Source of the DNA: Bacillota bacterium
Lineage (GTDB): Bacteria > Bacillota > Clostridia > Lachnospirales > Lachnospiraceae
NCBI GenBank assembly: GCA_023390555.1
Contig: JAEWCQ010000015.1
Coordinates: 253,330 to 317,329 of the forward strand
DNA: 64,000 bases
Direction: 5' to 3'
Made by a program: the position numbers and the translations under genes. Under the pieces are notes generated by a model. The model saw nothing but the letters and a program-made list of their open reading frames with translations, searched no databases and was not told the origin of the DNA. Positions 1 to 8,187 of the stretch are shown here, in pieces. Within the stretch, counting starts at the first letter, position 1. Every line of letters begins with the position of its first letter.

Positions 1-1
1 C

Positions 2-1072
2 AACGGAGCGGACCTGGTACTGGAACTTCCGGTCCTCTGGTCAACTGCGAGTGCGGAGTATTTCGCCTCTGCGGGCGTCACCATGCTCAACAACCTTGGC
101 GTCACCGATTCCATCAGCTTTGGTGTGGAGAGCGATACACTGGAACAGCTTTCCCAGATTGCGGCTGTTTTGCAAGAAGAACCGGATTGCTATAAACTCC
201 GCCTGAGCGAAGCGCTGAAACAGGGAGACACCTTCCCTGTCGCGCGTAAAAAAGCACTCCTTTCCTCCGGTATTCTGCCAAAAACTGCTGATTTCAAACA
301 GATTGGGGCCATTCTCGACACGCCAAACAACATTCTTGGAATTGAATATTTGAAAGCCTTACAAAAACGCCGCAGTCCGATCGCACCGGCACCTGTTCTG
401 CGCAGAGGAAGCGGTTACCACGACACGGATCTGAATGCGCTTGCCTCCGCTTCTGCCATACGACTTCATATGCATCAAAACGGCAGTTCGGATGAATTAA
501 AAGCAGCAATGCCAGACAGTGCGCTCACACTTCTGCAAACTTACATCCGGCAGTTCCCTCTGCTGAACGAGGACAATTTTTCTTCTATATTAAAATATAA
601 ACTGCTTTTGGAATCCGACCGTGGTTATTCCGATTATGCCGACTGCAATCCGGATCTTTCCAACCGGATATTAAACGGCCTGAATGAATACCGCTCCTAT
701 TCGGATTTCTGTGACCTGTTAAAAAGCAAAGAAGTAACCCATACGAGAATCTCGCGGTTACTTCTTCATATCATGCTTCATATAAAAAATAGTGACTACC
801 TGCTTGGACGTGAATCCGATTACATCCCCTATCTGCGCGTACTCGGTTTCCGCAGAGATGCCGCCCCCCTGCTTTCGGAAATCAAAAAACATGCGGCTGT
901 TCCGCTGATCACCAAGATGGCAGATGCCAAAAAGATTCTGGCAGCCGATTCCTGGGCATTGCGGATGTTATCCATGGATATTTTCGCGGCAGATGTCTAC
1001 AATTCCGTACGGACCGACATCACCGGGAGATCTGCTGCCAACGAATACACGCAGGGTATCGTCCTTTTGTAG
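2..1072 (+). CDS. tmcAL: tRNA(Met) cytidine acetate ligase, 5'-truncated by window edge
   Basis: This is the 3' part of a nucleotidyltransferase-like protein of the TmcAL family. In Bacillus subtilis the family member uses acetate and ATP to acetylate the wobble cytidine of elongator tRNA-Met. The frame is already open at the left edge (residues NGADLVLELP come before the first internal ATG at 83), so that ATG is not the start. About 356 residues of an expected ~400 are present; the N-terminal nucleotide-binding motif lies outside. Family marks visible are FPVARKKAL, NNILGIEYLKALQ and RRGSGYHD. The gene ends 14 bp from the convergent AICAR transformylase gene and no clear terminator lies between them. 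The family call is secure; the activity is inferred from the family. Confidence 0.88.
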   Translation, partial: NGADLVLELPVLWSTASAEYFASAGVTMLNNLGVTDSISFGVESDTLEQLSQIAAVLQEEPDCYKLRLSEALKQGDTFPVARKKALLSSGILPKTADFKQIGAILDTPNNILGIEYLKALQKRRSPIAPAPVLRRGSGYHDTDLNALASASAIRLHMHQNGSSDELKAAMPDSALTLLQTYIRQFPLLNEDNFSSILKYKLLLESDRGYSDYADCNPDLSNRILNGLNEYRSYSDFCDLLKSKEVTHTRISRLLLHIMLHIKNSDYLLGRESDYIPYLRVLGFRRDAAPLLSEIKKHAAVPLITKMADAKKILAADSWALRMLSMDIFAADVYNSVRTDITGRSAANEYTQGIVLL

Positions 1073-1086
1073 CCGTATGCTCCGGA

Positions 1087-2265
1087 TTAATGGTGGAACA
1101 GACGAATACCGGTAAAACACATTGCCATGTGGTACTTGTTACAGGTTTCGATCACGTTGTCATCCCGAATGGAGCCACCCGGTTCTGCGACATAGGAAAC
1201 ACCACTTCTGTGTGCTCTTTCAATATTATCCCCGAATGGGAAAAATGCATCGGAACCAAGTGCGACACCGGTATTCTGATCCAGCCAAGCGCGTTTCTCC
1301 GCTGCTGTAAATACCTCCGGTTTTACTTTAAAGATTTTCTGCCATGCACCCTCTTCCAGTACATCCATATAATCTTCGCCGATATAAAGATCAATGGCAT
1401 TGTCTCTGTCTGCCCTGCGGATTCCATCCACAAACGGAAGCTCCAATACCTTTGGGGACTGACGCAGGAACCAGTTATCTGCCTTGCTTCCGGCGAGACG
1501 TGTGCAGTGAATTCTGGACTGCTGGCCGGCTCCGATGCCGATTGCCTGTCCGCCCTTTGCGTAACAAACAGAATTGGACTGTGTGTATTTCAAGGTAATC
1601 ATGGCAATTGCAAGATCAATTTTGGCCGATTCCGGAATCTCTTTCTGCTCTGTTACCAGATTGGAAAAGAAATCTGCATCGATCTTTAATTCATTTCTTC
1701 CCTGTTCAAAGGAGATACCAAACACTTCTTTTCGCTCGATTGGAGCTGGTACATAGGCAGGGTCGATTTCAATCACGGCATAATTTCCGTTTTTCTTTTC
1801 TTTTAACATCGCAAGTGCCTCCGGTTCATAACCGGGAGCGATCACACCGTCAGAAACTTCCCGTTTGATGATGGCGGCAGTTGCGGCATCACAGATATCC
1901 GATAAAGCGATAAAATCTCCGAACGAAGACATACGATCCGCTCCTCTGGCTCTTGCATATGCGTTGGCAAGCGGCGTGAATTCTGCTTTGAGATCATCCA
2001 CCCAGTAGATTTTCTTCTCAACATCCGTCAGGGGAAGTCCGACTGCCGCTCCGGCAGGAGAGACATGCTTAAACGAAGTGGCTGCCGCAAGCCCTGTTGC
2101 CTGTTTCAATTCCTTTACCAGCTGCCAGCCGTTGAACGCATCCAGAAAATTGATGTAACCAGGTTTTCCGTTTAATACTTTAATCGGCAGTTCTCCGTTC
2201 TCCATATAAATTCTAGACGGCTTCTGGTTCGGATTACAGCCGTATTTCAATTCAAATTCTTTCAT
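1087..2265 (-). CDS. AICAR transformylase, stand-alone (PurH transformylase domain)
   Basis: Phosphoribosylaminoimidazolecarboxamide formyltransferase, which transfers a formyl group from 10-formyl-THF to AICAR in the penultimate step of IMP synthesis. The 392-residue protein holds only the transformylase part of the usual bifunctional PurH. The substrate-loop motif ATSFKHVSPAGAAVG is near residue 60, and the C-terminus has SDAFFPFGDNIERA and VAEPGGSIRDD, both typical of the catalytic domain. There is no MGS-like IMP cyclohydrolase domain at the N-terminus; that step is supplied by the PurO-like gene just upstream, 14 bp away in the same direction. The two form a compact purine operon. A plain CACAGGATG start context is used. 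The family assignment is strong. Confidence 0.93.
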   Translation of the reverse strand: MKEFELKYGCNPNQKPSRIYMENGELPIKVLNGKPGYINFLDAFNGWQLVKELKQATGLAAATSFKHVSPAGAAVGLPLTDVEKKIYWVDDLKAEFTPLANAYARARGADRMSSFGDFIALSDICDAATAAIIKREVSDGVIAPGYEPEALAMLKEKKNGNYAVIEIDPAYVPAPIERKEVFGISFEQGRNELKIDADFFSNLVTEQKEIPESAKIDLAIAMITLKYTQSNSVCYAKGGQAIGIGAGQQSRIHCTRLAGSKADNWFLRQSPKVLELPFVDGIRRADRDNAIDLYIGEDYMDVLEEGAWQKIFKVKPEVFTAAEKRAWLDQNTGVALGSDAFFPFGDNIERAHRSGVSYVAEPGGSIRDDNVIETCNKYHMAMCFTGIRLFHH

Positions 2266-2279
2266 CCTGTGCCTCCTGC

Positions 2280-2993
2280 TTAGTTGTTTTTATTTACAAT
2301 GCGTGTTTCATAGGTTCCGGTCGCAAGATCGATATATCTTACAAACAATGACACCTTATTTTCTTCATTCAGGCTTTCCCATACCTGACTGGTAAAGCTG
2401 TCAATGTCACCGTCTACTGCAATCAGCTTCGGTTCTCCCTCATAACTTGGAAGCGGATCGCCATCACACAGATAGGTGTGGATGAATCTGCCTTCCCCGT
2501 CCGCAGGATTCTCATAGGCAAACGTATAACGGTTGCAGCCGTCCGGGTTTCCGTTTCTGCTCTTTAAAATGGACATTGCAAAATTATAGCGGCCTTCTTC
2601 CACATGCAGAATCCCCGAAATCCGCGGTGTGTAGTTCGGTGCATCCGGCTCGAATTCTCTTGTGCGAAGTGCCTGTTCAAAGGTCTGCTGCCTGTCCATC
2701 AGTTCATAAATCGTATCTGTCTGATCACCGTTTGTCACAATGGTCTTATTACCAAGCACACGTACCGGCGCATAAATAATCAAACTCGGATCACTTAACT
2801 TGGAAGGATCAAAGGCCTGCGTACGAATACCCTCCCCGTCCTCAACAAATATACGGTTGCGGCTGTTCTCGCTTCTGCCCATGATAAAATAAGCCATTAC
2901 GGCAGAGCTGCCATCTTCTGATTTTCCAATTACAATACCTCTTCCCGGATAAGAATTATTTTTCAATTCCTGCTCCAACGAATTCATCTTCAT
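2280..2993 (-). CDS. IMP cyclohydrolase, PurO-like
   Basis: A 237-residue protein of the PurO-like IMP cyclohydrolase family, which closes FAICAR to IMP in the last step of purine synthesis. The N-terminal stretch NNSYPGRGIVIG and the following MGRSENSRNRIF are the conserved family region, and the length fits. The chosen ATG at 2993 follows AGGAGG with a 7-nt spacer. An in-frame ATG at 3014 also has an upstream AGGAG, so a seven-residue longer protein is possible. It is the first gene of a two-gene operon with the stand-alone AICAR transformylase, and a good promoter lies at 3035-3063. PurO was first described in archaea; the bacterial relatives in Clostridia are assigned by homology, so the exact activity is inferred. 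Confidence 0.88.
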   Translation of the reverse strand: MKMNSLEQELKNNSYPGRGIVIGKSEDGSSAVMAYFIMGRSENSRNRIFVEDGEGIRTQAFDPSKLSDPSLIIYAPVRVLGNKTIVTNGDQTDTIYELMDRQQTFEQALRTREFEPDAPNYTPRISGILHVEEGRYNFAMSILKSRNGNPDGCNRYTFAYENPADGEGRFIHTYLCDGDPLPSYEGEPKLIAVDGDIDSFTSQVWESLNEENKVSLFVRYIDLATGTYETRIVNKNN

Positions 2994-3034
2994 CTCTGAT
3001 CCTCCTGTTTGCATAGTTTCTCCTATTCAGGTAC

Positions 3035-3063
3035 ATTGTAGCATGCTCATTTTTAGATTACAA
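3035..3063 (-). promoter_or_regulatory. sigma-A-type promoter of the IMP cyclohydrolase/AICAR transformylase operon
   Basis: On the minus strand TTGTAA (3058-3063) and TACAAT (3035-3040) are separated by exactly 17 bp. The expected start of transcription is about 15 bp before the first possible start codon at 3014. No purine riboswitch or PurR-box-like repeat was recognised in the short leader. Confidence 0.6.
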
Positions 3064-3095
3064 TGCAAAGGCCATTATTAGTGATATGAAATAAA

Positions 3096-4298
3096 TTACT
3101 TAATTATATTAGAATTACTAATATATTTATGCAACTCCGCCGCACGTTTTTCCCATGTGTGAAATTCTTTTGCAAACGCATAGGCTTCCTGCTGCATCTC
3201 CATTGCCTTCCCTGGATTCTCCAGAATCCCGTTGACACGATCCGGCAGTTCATCCAGCCGCTCGAGATCATAGAACATGCAATTCCTGCCTTCCGTGAGA
3301 ATCTCAGTCAGATAAATACTGTCATCCGTCAGGGATATCGCTCCGCTTAGCATGGCGGTAAAGATTCGGTCATGCGCTCCATCCTTAAACCACGGCATGA
3401 CATTTAAAGCAATTTTGCTATCCTGCAGGGCCTCCACACACGCTTTGGAGGTGATCATGGCTCCTCCTGCAATCAGATTCTCAGGATGTTCGCAGTCCAT
3501 TTTCTCCCATTGCTTTCCAAACGCATGCACCCGTATACCGTGATCTACCAGCTGCCTTATGACCCTCTGCCGGTAATACGTACGGATATACAACTCCAGA
3601 AACAGCATTCCATGCTGGGCAGATGCAAGTTCCGCATCGGTCACCTCCGGAATCTCACGACGGATAAAGCGTTCCATCGTCACATCGACCGGCAGTTTCG
3701 GATGATTTTTTAACTCTTCAAATATTTCATAATAAAAATCAATATATTCCTGTGTCTGGCTTTTGAGCTGCTCTTCCATTTTGGGAAGCAGGACACAATT
3801 GCCGATAAACGCAATCTCGTATTTCCGCTTTGAAAAATCCGGCCGGCTGCCACAGCCTTCCTCCTGCGGCAGCAAATTTCCTGCCAACGGCAGAAAATAG
3901 CATGGGATATTCGGATAAAAGCGGTGTACATATGCCACATGCTGTCTATCCACGCAAAAAGTTACAAGATTTGGCACTGGATGGTTCAGCTGCTTATAGT
4001 AATAAAGCGGATGATCGACCATGATGCAGTAGCAGGGAAGATTTCTCGTCTCCCACAGACTTCTCCCGTCACTTTCCATACCGTAATCTTCTTTGCTCAA
4101 TCCGATGAAATTAAAGGTCAAAAGGGCTGTATTTTCCGGCTTCATAAATTTTTTGACATGCCGGATGCTCACATCCAGCTGATGATAGTCCACAAAAAAG
4201 GTCCGATAGCCCATCTTTTCAAAGGCAGCCGACAGCTCCCTTGAAAAATAGCCAAGCGTCTCCACCGCATTTTCAAATAAGATCAGTTTTTCTATCAT
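3096..4298 (-). CDS. CgeB/DUF3880-type glycosyltransferase
   Basis: A 400-residue cytoplasmic glycosyltransferase-like protein. The N-terminal half has the DUF3880-like fold seen before a group-1 type catalytic region. The C-terminal part, from SKIALNVMPWFKDGAHDRIF to the end, matches the CgeB-type glycosyltransferase module: a surface for nucleotide-sugar binding, then ILTEGRNCMFYD and a terminal helix region. The sugar and acceptor cannot be read from the sequence. The ATG at 4298 shares the sequence ATGA with the stop codon of the MATE gene upstream and is preceded by GAGGGTGA; the longer frame starting at 4319 lies inside the MATE gene and is less likely. Coupling to a MATE exporter may be positional only. 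No terminator is obvious downstream. Confidence 0.75.
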   Translation of the reverse strand: MIEKLILFENAVETLGYFSRELSAAFEKMGYRTFFVDYHQLDVSIRHVKKFMKPENTALLTFNFIGLSKEDYGMESDGRSLWETRNLPCYCIMVDHPLYYYKQLNHPVPNLVTFCVDRQHVAYVHRFYPNIPCYFLPLAGNLLPQEEGCGSRPDFSKRKYEIAFIGNCVLLPKMEEQLKSQTQEYIDFYYEIFEELKNHPKLPVDVTMERFIRREIPEVTDAELASAQHGMLFLELYIRTYYRQRVIRQLVDHGIRVHAFGKQWEKMDCEHPENLIAGGAMITSKACVEALQDSKIALNVMPWFKDGAHDRIFTAMLSGAISLTDDSIYLTEILTEGRNCMFYDLERLDELPDRVNGILENPGKAMEMQQEAYAFAKEFHTWEKRAAELHKYISNSNIIK

Positions 4299-5626
4299 AT
4301 CAGCTTCACCCTCTGCCATTTGTCACCGCGATAACGCATCGCAAACATGATCGTTCGAAACATCCAGTCAATGACCATCGCAATCCACACACCAATCGCT
4401 CCCATGCCAAAATGAATTGCAAGTACCAAACTTAACAGGATACGGAACGTGAACATGGAAAAAATGGATACCGTCATCGTAAACCGCACATCATTTGATG
4501 CACGCAATGCATTCGGAAGGACAAAGGAGATCGGCCACAGAATCATTGCCGAACCTGCATGAATGGTAATCAGTGTTTTTGCAAGCTGCAGCGTATCATC
4601 CGAAAGTGCATAGATTGGAAGCGTCTGATCCAGCGTCAGGATCATCAGGCCATTCAGGAAAAAGAAGATTACATATGTAATTTTCAGCAGCTTTTTGCTA
4701 TAAAATCTTGCCTGTTTATAATCTCCGGCACCGACACATTGTCCGATTACCGTAATCATGGCAAGTGATATTGCATTTCCCGGTATGATTCCGATTCCAT
4801 CAAGGACGTTGGCAACTGCATTGGCCGCAATCTGCGTCGTTCCAAAACCGGCGATAATCGCAACTACAACAATACGGCCCAACTGAAAGATTCCATTTTC
4901 GATGCCGTTTGGTATCCCGATGTATAAAATTTTGCGTATGGTCGCAAAATCAGCAATCGGCTTTCTCCATGGTATGAAATGAACTTCCCGGGTCTGATTC
5001 CGCAGCAGACTGCAGATCACGACTGCTGAAAACGCTCTGGCAATCAAAGAACCTAGCGCAGAGCCCGCAACTCCCATATGGAGTCCGAAGATAAAAAATG
5101 CATTGAGGATTGCATTGATCACATTCATAATTGCAGAAATGGTCAGTGTGATTTTTGAATTTCCCATGGAACGGAACAAAGCCGCTCCGGCGTTATAGGA
5201 TGCCAGAAACGGATAAGACAATGCAGATATCCAGAAAAAGGTCAGTGCACTGCTCATGACATCATCGTCTATTTCACCGAAGAACAGACGCAGCAGCGGT
5301 TTTTTTGCAAACAGGCAGATCACCATAACAACCAGAGAGATGGCGACCACAACAAGGAGCAGCTGGTTGGCCGCTTCACATGCCTTTTTTTGATTCTTGT
5401 GTCCGAGGTACTGGGATGCAATAACGGCACCGCCTGTAGCAAGTGCCGCAAATACAGTGATTGCCAGCTGATTCAGCATGTCTACGAGTGACACCCCGGA
5501 TACTGCTGCCTCCCCGACATTCGATACCATAACCGTATCGCATACACCAAGCAGCATAACCAGAAGCTGTTCTAAAATCAACGGCCATAGTAATTTTTTT
5601 AATTCTTCTTTCGAAAATAGTTCCAT
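4295..5626 (-). CDS. MATE family efflux transporter
   Basis: A 443-residue polytopic membrane protein with about 12 hydrophobic segments in two halves, typical of multidrug and toxic compound extrusion transporters, which export cationic compounds in exchange for Na+ or H+. The N-terminal LWPLILEQLLVMLLGVCDTV followed by MVSNVGEAAVSGVS is the characteristic MATE opening, and the second half begins around the IPNGIENGIFQLGRIVV region. The start ATG has AGAGG eight bases upstream. The gene begins just after a terminator-like hairpin that follows the PFL gene, so it is either separately transcribed or expressed by read-through. It overlaps the glycosyltransferase gene by 4 bp. The substrate is unknown. 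Confidence 0.9.
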   Translation of the reverse strand: MELFSKEELKKLLWPLILEQLLVMLLGVCDTVMVSNVGEAAVSGVSLVDMLNQLAITVFAALATGGAVIASQYLGHKNQKKACEAANQLLLVVVAISLVVMVICLFAKKPLLRLFFGEIDDDVMSSALTFFWISALSYPFLASYNAGAALFRSMGNSKITLTISAIMNVINAILNAFFIFGLHMGVAGSALGSLIARAFSAVVICSLLRNQTREVHFIPWRKPIADFATIRKILYIGIPNGIENGIFQLGRIVVVAIIAGFGTTQIAANAVANVLDGIGIIPGNAISLAMITVIGQCVGAGDYKQARFYSKKLLKITYVIFFFLNGLMILTLDQTLPIYALSDDTLQLAKTLITIHAGSAMILWPISFVLPNALRASNDVRFTMTVSIFSMFTFRILLSLVLAIHFGMGAIGVWIAMVIDWMFRTIMFAMRYRGDKWQRVKLI

Positions 5627-5642
5627 TTTTTAAACCTCTGAA

Positions 5643-5678
5643 TAAAAACACACTTTCTGCCAGAGGCAAAAAGTGTGT
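5643..5678 (-). terminator. Rho-independent terminator after the PFL gene
   Basis: The minus strand reads ACACACTTT, an 18-nt loop region, AAAGTGTGT and then TTTTATTC. The 9-bp stem followed by a T run lies 20 bp after the PFL stop codon and before the MATE start. Confidence 0.65.
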
Positions 5679-5698
5679 CTCCTATATTTCCTTATTTC

Positions 5699-7063
5699 TT
5701 AATTCTTAAAGCTGTGAATCGGAGCCGGAATCCTTCCCCGTCTGTTAATAAATGCATCACAGGAGAATGAATTCACCGGCATGATCGGTGCATAACCAAA
5801 CAGCCCTCCGAATTCCACGGTGTCTCCGACACCCTTTCCGATGACCGGAATCAGACGTGCTGCCGTCGTTTTCTGGTTGACCATGCCAAGCGCCATCTCA
5901 TCTGCAATAATTCCGGAGATTGTCGTTGCCTTGGTATCTCCCGGAATTGCAATCATGTCCAGTCCCACGGAGCATACACAGGTCATTGCCTCCAGCTTTT
6001 CAAGCGTGATTGCTCCCACCTGCACGGCATCAATCATACCCTGGTCTTCGCTGACCGGGATAAAAGCGCCGCTTAAGCCTCCGACGTAGGAGGACGCCAT
6101 AACACCGCCCTTTTTCACCTGGTCATTGAGCATGGCCAGCGCAGCGGTCGTACCCGGTGCACCTGCGTACTCCAGACCGATCTCACAGAGAATATCAGCT
6201 ACGCTGTCGCCGATTGCCGGCGTAGGAGCAAGTGAAAGATCGATGATACCAAACGGAATATCAAGCTGTCTGGATGCTTCCTGGGCGACCAGCTGTCCAA
6301 CTCTTGTTACCTTAAATGCCGTCTTTTTGATTGTCTCACACAGTACTTCAAAACTTTCTCCGCGCACTTTTTCCAATGCTGTTTTCACGACGCCCGGACC
6401 GCTGACACCGACATTGATGACTGCATCTGCTTCTGTCACTCCATGGAAAGCTCCCGCCATGAACGGATTGTCATCCGGTGCATTACAGAAGACAACAAGC
6501 TTCATACAATCCACGGAATCTCTGTCTTTGGATAATTCCGCCACTTCCAGCAGGATCTCACCCATCAATCTGACCGCGTCCATGTTGATACCTGTTTTGG
6601 TCGATGCAAGATTGACCGAACTGCACACACGCTCTGTTCTGCAAAGTGCCGTCGGAATGGAACGAATCAGCATTTCATCCGCTCTTGTCATTCCCTTGGA
6701 AACCAGTGCGGAATATCCGCCGATCAGATTGACACCCACTGCCTTGGCAGCGGCATCCATCGTATCTGCGATGGTTGCAAAATCCTCCGGTGTCTTACAT
6801 GCCGCACCGCCGATCAATGCAATCGGTGTCACAGAGATTCTCTTATTCACAATTGGAATACCGAATTCTGCCTCTATCTGATTGCCGACAGATGCCAGAT
6901 TTTTTGCGACTGTAGTAATTTTACGATAAATATTTTCATTCAGTTTCTTCAAATCAGAATCGATACAGTCCAGCAGACTGATACCGATCGTAATGGTACG
7001 AACATCCAGGTTCTCCTGTTCCACCATTTTATTTGTTTCATTTACCTCAAATATGTTAATCAT
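5699..7063 (-). CDS. PFL family protein (DUF711/UPF0210)
   Basis: A 454-residue protein of the PFL/DUF711 family, named for a weak resemblance to pyruvate formate-lyase. The protein is full length, from the conserved ISLLDCIDSD region near residue 30 to the terminal GYAPIMPVNSFSCDAFINRR. No glycyl-radical motif is evident, so the enzyme activity is unknown. It follows an ACT-domain gene by 12 bp. This ACT-PFL pair is conserved in Firmicutes and some archaea, which points to an amino-acid-sensed function, but no reaction is established that I can name. The RBS TAGGAGACG sits at the usual distance. It is the last gene of the operon starting at polA, and a terminator follows. Confidence 0.88.
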   Translation of the reverse strand: MINIFEVNETNKMVEQENLDVRTITIGISLLDCIDSDLKKLNENIYRKITTVAKNLASVGNQIEAEFGIPIVNKRISVTPIALIGGAACKTPEDFATIADTMDAAAKAVGVNLIGGYSALVSKGMTRADEMLIRSIPTALCRTERVCSSVNLASTKTGINMDAVRLMGEILLEVAELSKDRDSVDCMKLVVFCNAPDDNPFMAGAFHGVTEADAVINVGVSGPGVVKTALEKVRGESFEVLCETIKKTAFKVTRVGQLVAQEASRQLDIPFGIIDLSLAPTPAIGDSVADILCEIGLEYAGAPGTTAALAMLNDQVKKGGVMASSYVGGLSGAFIPVSEDQGMIDAVQVGAITLEKLEAMTCVCSVGLDMIAIPGDTKATTISGIIADEMALGMVNQKTTAARLIPVIGKGVGDTVEFGGLFGYAPIMPVNSFSCDAFINRRGRIPAPIHSFKN

Positions 7064-7075
7064 CTCTAACGTCTC

Positions 7076-7360
7076 CTAGATTCTGTGCATCATATCAAAA
7101 ATTTCTTCCCGCTGGCACTTGATCGTAACTCCAATCTCTGCACCAATCTTTTCCAGTTCTTTTGCACAATCTGAAAAAGGCGTCTCTGATGTACTAAGAT
7201 CCACAATCATCATCATATTGAAAAATCCCTGAATGATCGTCTGTGAAATATCAAGCACATTGATATGCTGGTCTGCAAGGTAAGTACACACCTTTGCAAT
7301 GATTCCAACCGTATCTTTTCCGACAACCGTAATAATCGTCTTGCCAACTGCTTTTTCCAT
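7076..7360 (-). CDS. ACT domain-containing protein (UPF0237)
   Basis: A 94-residue single ACT domain, with KTIITVVGKDTVGIIAKVCT at the N-terminus and NVLDISQTIIQGFFNMMMIV in the centre. ACT domains bind amino acids or other small ligands and usually act on a partner protein. The start at 7360 is preceded by GAGGAG with a good spacer; the frame continues to 7384 but the upstream ATG lacks a clear site. It lies between the WalJ-type hydrolase and the PFL gene in one operon. The strict ACT-PFL neighbourhood suggests a regulatory or structural partner of the PFL protein (inference). The ligand is unknown. Confidence 0.88.
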   Translation of the reverse strand: MEKAVGKTIITVVGKDTVGIIAKVCTYLADQHINVLDISQTIIQGFFNMMMIVDLSTSETPFSDCAKELEKIGAEIGVTIKCQREEIFDMMHRI

Positions 7361-7386
7361 GTCTTTCTCCTCATTTCGTTCCATTC

Positions 7387-8187
7387 TTATATTTGTATGA
7401 CCTTGGATACCTCATTTCGGTCTGCCACATACATCGGAAAATCATCTCCCCGATACGGATTGTCTCCAAGGGTGACTTCCAGGCGGACAGTCTCATAGGC
7501 AAGTGATGCATAGTTATTTTCCTTACTCAGATGTCCCAGAATCACCGTCTTGAAATTATCATGCAGCACTCTTCCGAGAAGTTGCCCGGAAAGCTCATTT
7601 GACAAGTGTCCCCGGTCGGAAAGAATCCTCTGCTTCAGCGGATACGGATAACTCCCGACCTGAAGCATATGTACGTCGTGGTTCGCTTCTAACAATAATA
7701 CATCCAAACCCTGTAATTTGTCTACAATATAATCATCATATTTCCCAAGGTCGGTAATGACCCCTATGGATTTTTCGCCCTGATGCATGATATATGCAAC
7801 CGGCTGTGCTGCATCATGAGAAATGGCAACGGGTTCAATCTGTATGTCTCCAATGCAAAAGTCCGCGCCCGGTTCAATCGGACAAAACAGAGAATCATCG
7901 ATTTTGCCGACAGAAGAGGATTTCTGAATCGCCGCAATGGTTCCCTGGGTGGCATACATCGGGATGCCATATCGCCTCGCCACCACACCAAGTCCTGCGA
8001 TATGGTCCGAATGCTCATGGGTAATTAAAATCCCCTGCATTTCCGATGTTTTAAGACCTATGGAGTTCAGGCCGTTTTCAATCCTTTTTCCGCTGATTCC
8101 CGCATCAATCATGATATGCGCGTCTTCCGTCCCCGCATAAATACAATTTCCGCTGCTCCCGCTGGCTATACTGCATAATTCCATCAT
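7387..8187 (-). CDS. MBL-fold metallo-hydrolase, WalJ/YycJ type
   Basis: A 266-residue metallo-beta-lactamase-fold protein. The metal-binding motif THEHSDHIAGL is near residue 55, further histidines are in ISHDAAQPVAY and EANHDVHML, and the C-terminal GHLSNELSG and LGHLSKENN complete the site. Length and motifs match the YycJ/WalJ subfamily. In Bacillus that gene lies beside the WalRK system, and the enzyme is described as a nuclease-like hydrolase; here no two-component genes are nearby. The start overlaps the stop of the FtsA-like gene as ATGA. The exact substrate cannot be read from the sequence. Confidence 0.88.
   Translation of the reverse strand: MMELCSIASGSSGNCIYAGTEDAHIMIDAGISGKRIENGLNSIGLKTSEMQGILITHEHSDHIAGLGVVARRYGIPMYATQGTIAAIQKSSSVGKIDDSLFCPIEPGADFCIGDIQIEPVAISHDAAQPVAYIMHQGEKSIGVITDLGKYDDYIVDKLQGLDVLLLEANHDVHMLQVGSYPYPLKQRILSDRGHLSNELSGQLLGRVLHDNFKTVILGHLSKENNYASLAYETVRLEVTLGDNPYRGDDFPMYVADRNEVSKVIQI

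Noticed and set aside
6126..6881. 251-residue plus-strand open frame
   Set aside because: It is antisense to the PFL gene, with Ser/Thr/Ala-rich shadow-type composition and no start signal.
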